6,857 bases of DNA from an uncultured Selenomonadaceae bacterium (lineage in GTDB: Bacteria > Bacillota > Negativicutes > Selenomonadales > Selenomonadaceae): the NCBI GenBank assembly GCA_905236255.1, contig CAJOPK010000107.1:1-6857 (forward strand). Direction: 5' to 3'. Shown in pieces: positions 1 through 5,278 of the stretch. The translations under genes and the position numbers were made by a program. The stretch's first letter is position 1, and every line of letters starts with the position of its first letter. The notes beneath the pieces were generated by a model. The model was not told the DNA's origin, ran no database searches, and saw nothing but the letters and a program-made list of their open reading frames with translations.

Positions 1-1376
1 AAGTAAAAGCGATAGTCGAAAGCGGACAACTCGGAATTTTCGCCGCGCAGTGGTGGGATCATCCGGATTACAAATTGCTCCCGCCCGAAGTTCATCTGCT
101 TGCCGTCGCACATTATCTCGAAATGCTTGACAAACAGCGCGAACTCGTTACGCCTCACGTAATTTTCGGCGGCAAAAATCCGCATCCTCATTATGTTGTC
201 GGCGGTATGCCCTGTGCAATTTCCATGAACGACGGCAACGCTCCGGTTAATACGGCGCGTCTTGCGATTGTTGACCGCGCAATAAATATGGGCAGAACTC
301 TCGTCAACAATTATTACCTGCCGGACCTTATTGCAATCGGCAATATTTACGTCAAAGCCGGAAAAGTTGACGGCGGCGGACTTGCAAAAACCCGTGTACT
401 TTCGTTCGGCAGTTATCCGCTTGAAGGTTACAAAGGCACTTCGTCCGGCGGTTATTTCGACAATCTTCTCATTCGCAGCAGCGGTGTTGTCGAAAACTTC
501 GGTCAAGGTGTTGCAAATGCGACTTTCAGCGAAATTAAAGCGGAAGATTTGAAAGCCGACGATATTATTTCCGAAGGCGTTGAACACGCATGGTATGAAT
601 ATCCGGAAAATGCCGGCGACGATCTCCATCCTTGGAAAGGTGTCACAAAAGACAAGTACACCGGACCGAAAACCGGTACGCCGACGATGTGGGAAACTCT
701 TAACGAAGGCGGCAAATATTCATGGCTTAAAACTCCGAAATGGAAAGGCAAAGTCTGTGAAGTCGGGCCTCTTGCAAAATATATTGTCATTTATGTTAAG
801 GCTCAAAAAGGTCTGCTCGGCGACTTGACTTGGGCGGAAAAGATGATGATTGATCAGATCGATGCGGTTTCAAAAGTTTTGGGACTCGCGCCGGAAGTTT
901 GGATGCCGACAATGGTCGGACGTACCGCCTGCCGCGCTTTGGATTGCCAGCTCAACGCCGAAATCAATCGTTATTTCTTCGACAAACTCGTTGCAAATAT
1001 CAAAGCCGGTGATACCGCCACGATGAACAACGAAAAATGGGATCCTTCGACTTGGGCGAAAGAATGTCAAGGCGTGGGATTGTACGACGCACCGCGCGGC
1101 GCACTCAGTCACTGGATCGTCATTAAAGACGGAAAGACCGACAATTATCAGTGTATCGTCCCGACGACTTGGAACGCCTGCCCCCGCGACGATAAAGCCG
1201 GTCACGGCGCATATGAACTTGCAATGATGGACACTCACGTTGCGATTGCCGACAAACCGCTTGAAATTGCAAAAGTTATCCGTTCTTTCGATCCGTGTAT
1301 GGCTTGCGCGACTCATATGTATAATGCGAAGGGCGAAGAAATCAATATCGTTTCAACCGATCCTTACGGGAGGTGA
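1..1376 (+). CDS. [NiFe] hydrogenase large subunit, C-terminal part (5' truncated by window)
   Basis: The frame is open from base 3 and the gene enters from the left, so only the last 457 codons are present. The N-terminal RxCGxC-type nickel motif lies outside. The protein is the catalytic subunit that splits H2 at a NiFe(CN)2CO centre. Visible family landmarks are GGKNPHP (bases 168-188), HAWYEYP (585-605), EVGPLA (759-776), PRGALSHW (1092-1115), TTWNACPRD, and the terminal DPCMACATH (1290-1316). The two Cys of that last motif ligate Ni and Fe. By family knowledge a maturation endopeptidase cuts after the final His, which here would remove a 19-residue tail. The sequence resembles E. coli HyaB closely along its length, so a membrane-associated uptake enzyme is likely, which fits the cytochrome b gene that follows. 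The subgroup, including oxygen tolerance, cannot be judged because the small subunit is missing. A TTG at base 75 is in frame but is not the start, because homology continues upstream of it. Confidence 0.97.
   Translation, partial: VKAIVESGQLGIFAAQWWDHPDYKLLPPEVHLLAVAHYLEMLDKQRELVTPHVIFGGKNPHPHYVVGGMPCAISMNDGNAPVNTARLAIVDRAINMGRTLVNNYYLPDLIAIGNIYVKAGKVDGGGLAKTRVLSFGSYPLEGYKGTSSGGYFDNLLIRSSGVVENFGQGVANATFSEIKAEDLKADDIISEGVEHAWYEYPENAGDDLHPWKGVTKDKYTGPKTGTPTMWETLNEGGKYSWLKTPKWKGKVCEVGPLAKYIVIYVKAQKGLLGDLTWAEKMMIDQIDAVSKVLGLAPEVWMPTMVGRTACRALDCQLNAEINRYFFDKLVANIKAGDTATMNNEKWDPSTWAKECQGVGLYDAPRGALSHWIVIKDGKTDNYQCIVPTTWNACPRDDKAGHGAYELAMMDTHVAIADKPLEIAKVIRSFDPCMACATHMYNAKGEEINIVSTDPYGR
1369..1376 (+). 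promoter_or_regulatory. Ribosome-binding site of the cytochrome b gene
   Basis: GGAGGTGA is a full eight-base complement to the usual 16S rRNA tail and lies 5 nt before ATG 1382. It decides the start of the cytochrome gene: the in-frame GTG at 1373 lies inside this element and is rejected. The same bases are the last codons and stop (GGG AGG TGA) of the hydrogenase large subunit, so translation of the two genes is probably coupled. Confidence 0.9.
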
Positions 1377-1381
1377 ACGAC

Positions 1382-2074
1382 ATGAAAGCCGAAAAAGACG
1401 TTAAGCGGAAGGAATATTATCTTTTCAGTCCGTTTTTGAGAATTTTTCACTGGATCATGGCATCGCAGATTGTAATTTTGTTTGTTACCGGACTTTTGAT
1501 AACAAAGCCTATGGACGCAAATGCAACCGAACCGACTTTTACTTTAATGTCAATGGATTTGGTGCGCGATATTCACTTTTTGGCGGCGTTCATTTTTACC
1601 GCGTCGTTGATTTTGAGGATTTACGGGTTCATCATAAACAAAGGCGACAGACTTTTCCCGCGCGTTTGGGAAGGACATTTTTATTCGGAAACGGTTGACG
1701 TTGCACTTCATTATATGCTTCTGAAACCCCACCATGCTCCTTTCCTGCGTAATCCTTTGGCGAGAATGTCTTATGCCGGACTTTATGCGATGGTTGCCGT
1801 CGAAATTTTGACAGGCTTTGCAATGTACTTCATGAACAGCCCGTTCACGACCGGCGGAAAACTTTTCGGTTGGGTGAATACGATTTTGGGCAGCGAAATG
1901 ATGACGCATTACGTCCATCATTATGTTGCATGGCTGATAATCGTATTTGCACTCGGTCATCTGTACATGGTTATCCGTGCGGAGTTTATGGAAGGCGAAA
2001 GCGAAGTTTCAAGTATGTTCTCCGGCAAGAAAATTCTTGCACATACGCCGAAAGACGCAAACGAACTCGAATAA
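1382..2074 (+). CDS. Ni/Fe-hydrogenase b-type cytochrome subunit (HyaC-like)
   Basis: A 230-residue integral membrane cytochrome that anchors the hydrogenase dimer and passes electrons from its FeS subunit to the quinone pool. Four hydrophobic segments are visible, at about residues 23-42, 61-84, 128-151 and 176-199. Candidate heme ligands match the HyaC pattern: His23 in RIFHW, His65 in RDIHF, and His176 and His179 in THYVHH. The segment GHLYMVIRAEFM (192-203) and the following SxMFSGKK are also typical of the family. Length is close to the usual 220-240. The start at ATG 1382 follows a perfect ribosome-binding site that overlaps the end of the large-subunit gene, so the two are one operon. 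An intrinsic terminator begins 23 nt after the stop, which makes this the last gene of the hydrogenase transcript. Identification is by motif and context and is secure. Confidence 0.95.
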   Translation: MKAEKDVKRKEYYLFSPFLRIFHWIMASQIVILFVTGLLITKPMDANATEPTFTLMSMDLVRDIHFLAAFIFTASLILRIYGFIINKGDRLFPRVWEGHFYSETVDVALHYMLLKPHHAPFLRNPLARMSYAGLYAMVAVEILTGFAMYFMNSPFTTGGKLFGWVNTILGSEMMTHYVHHYVAWLIIVFALGHLYMVIRAEFMEGESEVSSMFSGKKILAHTPKDANELE

Positions 2075-2097
2075 GATTTTGTGAAGAATAAAAAATT

Positions 2098-2132
2098 TCC
2101 CGCTCCATATAATAACGGAACGGGATTTTTTT
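2098..2132 (+). terminator. Intrinsic terminator of the hydrogenase operon
   Basis: A nine-pair stem with one C-A mismatch joins TCCCGCTCC (2098-2106) to GGAACGGGA (2117-2125). The loop is 10 nt, and seven T follow directly (2126-2132). It sits 23 nt past the cytochrome stop codon on the same strand, the expected place for the end of the transcript. Confidence 0.88.
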
Positions 2133-2158
2133 GTTACCGATAAAATTTACAAAAATCG

Positions 2159-2187
2159 TTGCAAAATTTGAATGTCGGTTTTAAAAT
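2159..2187 (+). promoter_or_regulatory. Candidate sigma-70-type promoter for the DUF4422 gene
   Basis: TTGCAA (2159-2164) and TAAAAT (2182-2187) are separated by exactly 17 nt, and lie 86 nt before the preferred start at 2273. The upstream DNA is rich in A-tracts, which could serve as an UP-like element. The gene needs its own promoter because a terminator separates it from the hydrogenase operon. In DNA this AT-rich, chance matches are common, so this is a candidate only. Confidence 0.42.
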
Positions 2188-2211
2188 TTCTCCCGGTACA
2201 ATGTGTTCCAA

Positions 2212-2241
2212 CCGGTTCACTCGGACTGTTTTACGAACCGG
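2212..2241. repeat. Inverted repeat CCGGTTC / GAACCGG upstream of the DUF4422 gene
   Basis: Perfect 7-bp arms at 2212-2218 and 2235-2241 flank a 16-nt spacer. The element lies downstream of the candidate promoter and ends 31 nt before the preferred start, so it would fall in the 5' untranslated leader. It could form an RNA hairpin or be a dyad bound by a regulator. No T-run follows, so it is not an intrinsic terminator. A similar CCGGTT/AACCGG pair precedes the next gene. Confidence 0.5.
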
Positions 2242-2254
2242 CTGAAAAATGATT

Positions 2255-2264
2255 GGCGGTGAAG
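2255..2264 (+). promoter_or_regulatory. Ribosome-binding site that favours the ATG at 2273
   Basis: GGCGGTGAAG contains GGTGA, complementary to part of the anti-Shine-Dalgarno sequence, and ends 8 nt before ATG 2273. The upstream in-frame ATG at 2249 has only an A-run before it. Family members typically begin with an MKI-like strand leading into IYxATH, which also fits the later start. Confidence 0.6.
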
Positions 2265-2272
2265 AAAATTTT

Positions 2273-3112
2273 ATGAAGATCGGAATTTATATCGCAACTC
2301 AAGCACGTCATGACTTTCCGAAAGATCCGGCGTATAAACCGCTGCTTGTCGGGAAAATCGACAACGATTCGGGAATTGAATTGAATGATTCCGCAGGCGA
2401 TTCGATAAGCGAAAAAAATAAATTTTATTGCGAATTGACCGGGCATTATTGGATTTGGAAAAATGACCAAATTTCCGATATTGTCGGACTCTGTCATTAC
2501 AGAAGATTTTTTTGGCTCAAGGATATTCCGTTCAGACTTTGCGAAAAATCTTTTAAAACTCTTGCCGAATGCGAAAACTTTTTAAGTACGGAAAATCTTG
2601 AAAAATTTATGCGGGATTATGAAATAATTTTGCCGCGAGCTTATGCTTTTTCCGCCGATACGGTTAAATCACAATTTATAAAGTATCACGGTGAGGAAAA
2701 TTTTCGGCTGATGTTTGATGCGATAAAAAAACTTTTCCCGAATTATATCGAAAGTTTTGAAGAAGTTTTTGACAGACGGTATGTTCACCTTGCAAATTTG
2801 ATTATTGCACGCAGAGAAATTTTTGATGCCTATTCCGAATGGCTTTTTAAAATCCTTTCGGAAATTGAAAGCAAGGCGGATTTGACGGACAAAAAAAATT
2901 TGAGGTTGCCCGGCTATTTGGGCGAACGGCTTTTAAATGTTTATGTTTACCATAATAAATTGAAGTTAAAGGAAGTTCCGCAAATATTTATTTCCGGTGA
3001 AAACAATCCGCCGCGAAAAGATCTTTACATTAACTTGCGGTACATTAAGCGAAAATATTTTCCGGCGGTTTTGGATTTTGAACAAAAATTGCGGAAAAAG
3101 AAACCGCTGTGA
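2273..3112 (+). CDS. DUF4422 family protein, putative glycosyltransferase
   Basis: A 279-residue protein with no signal peptide or membrane segment, so probably cytoplasmic. It follows the DUF4422 pattern in order: MKIGIYIATQ at the N-terminus, then GDSISEKN (residues 42-49) leading into CELTGHYWIWKN (53-64). GLCHYRRFF (72-80), ILPRAYAF (119-126), NLIIARREIFDAYSEWL (175-191) and PGYLGERLLNVYVYHNKLK (213-231) follow. Family members usually occur in capsule or exopolysaccharide clusters and are annotated as putative glycosyltransferases. The reaction and substrate are not established from sequence. Here it stands alone, with a terminator before it and a different operon after it. Sampled base composition is A+T richer than the hydrogenase gene (22 of 60 G/C at 2521-2580 against 32 of 60 at 181-240), which may mean acquisition from elsewhere. 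An alternative start at ATG 2249 would add eight residues. Confidence 0.82.
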   Translation: MKIGIYIATQARHDFPKDPAYKPLLVGKIDNDSGIELNDSAGDSISEKNKFYCELTGHYWIWKNDQISDIVGLCHYRRFFWLKDIPFRLCEKSFKTLAECENFLSTENLEKFMRDYEIILPRAYAFSADTVKSQFIKYHGEENFRLMFDAIKKLFPNYIESFEEVFDRRYVHLANLIIARREIFDAYSEWLFKILSEIESKADLTDKKNLRLPGYLGERLLNVYVYHNKLKLKEVPQIFISGENNPPRKDLYINLRYIKRKYFPAVLDFEQKLRKKKPL

Positions 3113-3133
3113 AGCCGTCTGAAACTTACGAAA

Positions 3134-3181
3134 CGCCCGTGTTTTTTAAATATCCGGGCGCTTGTAAAATTCTCAAGCCCG
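3134..3181 (+). promoter_or_regulatory. Two overlapping, mutually exclusive hairpins between DUF4422 and HAD genes
   Basis: The central arm CGGGCG (3155-3160) can pair upstream with CGCCCG (3134-3139, loop 15 nt). Extended to CGGGCGCTTG (3155-3164), it can instead pair downstream with CAAGCCCG (3174-3181, loop 9 nt) with a two-base bulge. Only one of the two can form at a time. Neither stem is followed by a T-run on the + strand, so I do not call an intrinsic terminator. It may be an mRNA 3'-end stabilising structure for DUF4422 or part of a leader for the next operon. Function is not shown by the sequence. Confidence 0.4.
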
Positions 3182-3190
3182 TGATAAATT
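3162..3190 (+). promoter_or_regulatory. Weak candidate promoter for the HAD-ispD-ispF-valS run
   Basis: TTGTAA (3162-3167) and TAAATT (3185-3190) are 17 nt apart, each with four of six consensus bases, and lie about 75 nt before the HAD start. The rest of the 152-nt gap (3113-3264) is AT-rich, holds the hairpins and inverted repeat described separately, and shows no coding potential on the + strand. Confidence 0.28.
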
Positions 3191-3193
3191 ATG

Positions 3194-3234
3194 CCGGTTC
3201 TTAAAAAAAAATGAAATTTGAAAATTTTAACCGG
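3194..3234. repeat. Inverted repeat CCGGTT / AACCGG upstream of the HAD gene
   Basis: Six-base arms at 3194-3199 and 3229-3234 lie 29 nt apart, ending 30 nt before ATG 3265. In an alternative fold, CCGG plus TTAAAA (3201-3206) pairs with TTTTAA plus CCGG (3225-3234), leaving a three-base bulge. The arms match those before the DUF4422 gene, and the spacer is longer by 11 nt. CCGG words are frequent in this sequence, so coincidence is possible. Confidence 0.4.
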
Positions 3235-3264
3235 ATTGACAAATAAATTTTTGGAGGTTTTTTC

Positions 3265-4068
3265 ATGATTAAAATGATTTTCTCCGATATGGACGGAACA
3301 CTTCTTACCGACGAAAACAAATTGCCGGACGATTTTGACGAAGTTCTTGCACAACTCAAAAAGCGCGGCGTAATTTTCGCGCCGGCAAGCGGCAGACAAT
3401 ATTTTTCCCTTCTGCTGTCTTTTGAAAAATATAAGGACGAACTTCTCTTTGTTGCGGAAAACGGGACGCTTGTAATGCAGGGCGGCAAGGAAATTTTCAG
3501 CAAGCCGATGGGCGAGGAAAATGCAAAAAAAGTTTTGGCGGCAAGTGAAAGTTTTAAAGACATTCTGCGCGTGTATTGCGGGAAAAAAGATGCTTATCTT
3601 CGCACCGAGCAAAACATTCCGGAATACCATGCCGAACTCATGAAGTATTACACTCACAACGGCGTTGTCGACAACTGGGAAGATGTTGACGACACGGCTA
3701 TTAAGGTTGCCTTTTACGACAAAACCGGTCACGCGCTTGAAAATATTTACAAACCGCTGGAACATTTTAACGAAACTTTGCAGGTTATTCAGAGTTCCGA
3801 TTATTGGGTTGACGTTATGTCGCAGGGGATCGGCAAAGGCGTTGCGATTAAAAATGTTCAAAAGATTTTCGGAATCAAGCCGGAGGAATGTGCGGCTTTC
3901 GGCGATTATCTCAACGATTACGACATGATGCAGGCGGTCGAATATTCCTTTGCCGTCGCAAATGCCCACCCGGAAATCAAAAAAATTGCGAAATACGAAA
4001 CTTTGAGCAATCAACAATTCGGCGTTACCGCCGGAATAAAAAAACTTATGGCGGAAGGTCTGATTTAA
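3265..4068 (+). CDS. Cof-type HAD-superfamily hydrolase (HAD-IIB phosphatase)
   Basis: A 267-residue soluble phosphatase of the HAD superfamily, expected to hydrolyse a small phosphorylated metabolite through a phospho-aspartate intermediate. Motif I is DMDGT with Asp8 as likely nucleophile and Asp10 as acid/base. Motif II is Ser42 in PASGR, motif III is Lys191 in GIGKG, and motif IV is GDYLND (213-218), which binds Mg. The roughly 130 residues between motifs II and III form the C2 cap, which sets substrate choice, so the substrate cannot be read from the core motifs. Length is normal for Cof proteins. The start is supported by GGAGG at 3253-3257, 7 nt upstream. Its stop codon is directly followed by the ispD start, so the gene is probably co-transcribed and coupled with the MEP genes. 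A role in that pathway is only a guess; general sugar- or nucleotide-phosphate turnover is equally possible. Confidence 0.9.
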   Translation: MIKMIFSDMDGTLLTDENKLPDDFDEVLAQLKKRGVIFAPASGRQYFSLLLSFEKYKDELLFVAENGTLVMQGGKEIFSKPMGEENAKKVLAASESFKDILRVYCGKKDAYLRTEQNIPEYHAELMKYYTHNGVVDNWEDVDDTAIKVAFYDKTGHALENIYKPLEHFNETLQVIQSSDYWVDVMSQGIGKGVAIKNVQKIFGIKPEECAAFGDYLNDYDMMQAVEYSFAVANAHPEIKKIAKYETLSNQQFGVTAGIKKLMAEGLI

Positions 4069-4767
4069 ATGGTTACGGCGATATTTCCGGCGGCGGGGGC
4101 AAGCAGAAGAATGGGAGAACTTCCCGGAGGAATAACGAACAAAAATTTTCTGACGCTTGCCGGCGAGCCGGTTTTGATTCATACTCTGAGGCAGTTTTCA
4201 AAATCGGAGCGGGTAAATTTTTTGATAGTGGTCGTCGGTGCAAACGAAGTCGAAACGGTCAAGGAACTTTTGAAATCTGCGGAAGGTCTGAAACCTTTTG
4301 CCGTTACCGTCGGCGGAAGTGAAAGGCAGTATTCCATAGCAAACGGCTTGAAACTCTTGCCGGAAGATGCCGACGTTGTTTTGGTGCATGATGCCGCCCG
4401 CCCGTTGGTAAGTTTGTCAACGATCGAAAATGTTATCGATGCGGCGGAAAAATTCGGCGGGGCAATAGCCGGAGTTCCGGAAAAAAATACGATTAAAATT
4501 ATCGACGAATTTGGTTTTGTAAAGTCAACTCCTCCCCGTTCCGAATTGGTTGAAGTTCAAACGCCGCAGGGATTTAAGAGAAAAATTTTGCTCCGCGCCT
4601 ATGAAAAAGCGGCGGACGAAAATTTTCTCGGTACCGATGATGCCGGCTTGGTTGAAAGGCTCGGAGAAAAAATCAAAGTCGTCCGCAGTGACTATCGGAA
4701 TATAAAAGTCACAACGCCGGAGGACATAAAAATTGCCGAAGCACTTTTGGAGCGTGAAAAATTATGA
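4069..4767 (+). CDS. ispD: 2-C-methyl-D-erythritol 4-phosphate cytidylyltransferase
   Basis: A cytoplasmic MEP-pathway enzyme (232 residues, normal length). It joins CTP and methylerythritol phosphate to give CDP-methylerythritol and pyrophosphate. The N-terminal nucleotide-binding loop is PAAGASRRM (7-15), followed by Lys25 in TNKNF. GGSERQYSIANGL (82-94), VHDAARP (106-112), NTIK (140-143), Arg157, TPQGF (165-169), TDDAG (189-193) and IKVTTPEDI (212-220) follow in the usual order. Arg14, Lys25, Arg157 and Lys213 correspond to the catalytic and substrate-binding basic residues known in E. coli IspD. The loop is unusual: the second Gly of PAAGxGxRM is Ser12, and the stretch from Met15 to the catalytic Lys is about four residues longer than in E. 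coli. The ATG abuts the HAD stop with no gap and is preceded by GGAAGGT at 4053-4059. The gene ends in an ATGA overlap with ispF. Confidence 0.93.
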   Translation: MVTAIFPAAGASRRMGELPGGITNKNFLTLAGEPVLIHTLRQFSKSERVNFLIVVVGANEVETVKELLKSAEGLKPFAVTVGGSERQYSIANGLKLLPEDADVVLVHDAARPLVSLSTIENVIDAAEKFGGAIAGVPEKNTIKIIDEFGFVKSTPPRSELVEVQTPQGFKRKILLRAYEKAADENFLGTDDAGLVERLGEKIKVVRSDYRNIKVTTPEDIKIAEALLEREKL

Positions 4768-5240
4768 CAAGATTCGGAATCGGCTACGACGTTCACAGAC
4801 TTGTGCCCGGCAGAAAATTGATTTTGGGAAATGTCGAGATTCCCCACTCTCTCGGACTTTTGGGACATTCCGATGCCGACGTTTTGATCCATGCGATTAT
4901 TGATGCGCTTTTGGGGGCGGCGGCACTGGGAGATATAGGAAGTCATTTTCCGGATAATGACGACCGCTACAAAAATATCGACAGCGGCGAACTTTTGAAA
5001 AAGACCGGCGAACTTTTGAAAAATGCCGGCTTTAAAATCGGCAACATTGATTCGATCGTAATTGCGCAAAAACCTAAACTTGCGTCTTATATTCCGGAGA
5101 TGAGAAAGAGAATTGCCGAAATTTTGGAGATTGACATAAATTCGGTAAGCGTAAAAGCCACAACCGAAGAAAAATTGGGATTTACCGGCAGGGAAGAAGG
5201 AATTGCCGCGCAGGCGGTCGCCGGATTGGAAACGATTTGA
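4764..5240 (+). CDS. ispF: 2-C-methyl-D-erythritol 2,4-cyclodiphosphate synthase
   Basis: A 158-residue enzyme of the MEP pathway that cyclises CDP-methylerythritol 2-phosphate to methylerythritol 2,4-cyclodiphosphate with release of CMP. The family works as a homotrimer with active sites at subunit interfaces. The metal ligands Asp9 and His11 lie in GIGYDVHR, and His43 lies in VLIHAIIDALLGA. GHSDAD (34-39), DIGSHFPD (57-64), the AQKPKL segment (101-106) and KATTEEKLGFTGR (131-143) are all intact, so the enzyme should be active. The start ATG overlaps the ispD stop as ATGA, with GGAG at 4749-4752 upstream, which implies translational coupling. In some bacteria IspD and IspF are one fused protein; here they are separate but adjacent. 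The intermediate-step gene ispE is not in the window. Confidence 0.97.
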   Translation: MTRFGIGYDVHRLVPGRKLILGNVEIPHSLGLLGHSDADVLIHAIIDALLGAAALGDIGSHFPDNDDRYKNIDSGELLKKTGELLKNAGFKIGNIDSIVIAQKPKLASYIPEMRKRIAEILEIDINSVSVKATTEEKLGFTGREEGIAAQAVAGLETI

Positions 5241-5264
5241 TTTTTGACGTAAAAATTTTTAAAT

Positions 5265-5270
5265 GAGGTG
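5265..5270 (+). promoter_or_regulatory. Ribosome-binding site selecting the TTG start of valS
   Basis: GAGGTG ends 8 nt before TTG 5279 but 23 nt before the first in-frame ATG at 5294. Normal spacing therefore points to the TTG codon, giving a protein that begins with MTEEKMPKVYEP. Confidence 0.8.
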
Positions 5271-5278
5271 CAGATAAA

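Noticed and set aside
1373..1381. GTG start for the cytochrome b gene, adding three residues.
   Set aside because: The GTG lies inside the perfect Shine-Dalgarno that serves ATG 1382.
2108..2113. Perfect TATAAT hexamer.
   Set aside because: It sits in the loop of the hydrogenase terminator. At a 17-nt spacing the upstream hexamer is AGAATA, which is no -35 box, and there is no extended -10 TG.
2249..2272. Upstream ATG for the DUF4422 gene.
   Set aside because: It has only an A-run before it, whereas ATG 2273 has GGTGA at good spacing and gives the typical family N-terminus.
3236..3241. Perfect TTGACA hexamer just before the HAD gene.
   Set aside because: A -10 box at normal spacing would fall at about 3259, after the ribosome-binding site at 3253-3257 and against the start codon, so it cannot be the -35 box for this gene.
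3025..4182. Long antisense open frame of 385 codons on the - strand across the HAD gene and its upstream gap.
   Set aside because: It is a mirror of the HAD and ispD coding frames, rich in Phe, Arg and Asn as expected from reversed GAA and AAA codons. It has no recognisable domain, while the + strand gene carries all HAD motifs.
5263..5277. Four-codon ATG AGG TGC AGA TAA frame overlapping the valS ribosome-binding site.
   Set aside because: It has no ribosome-binding site of its own; its AGG is explained by the valS GAGGTG element. A regulatory mini-ORF cannot be supported.
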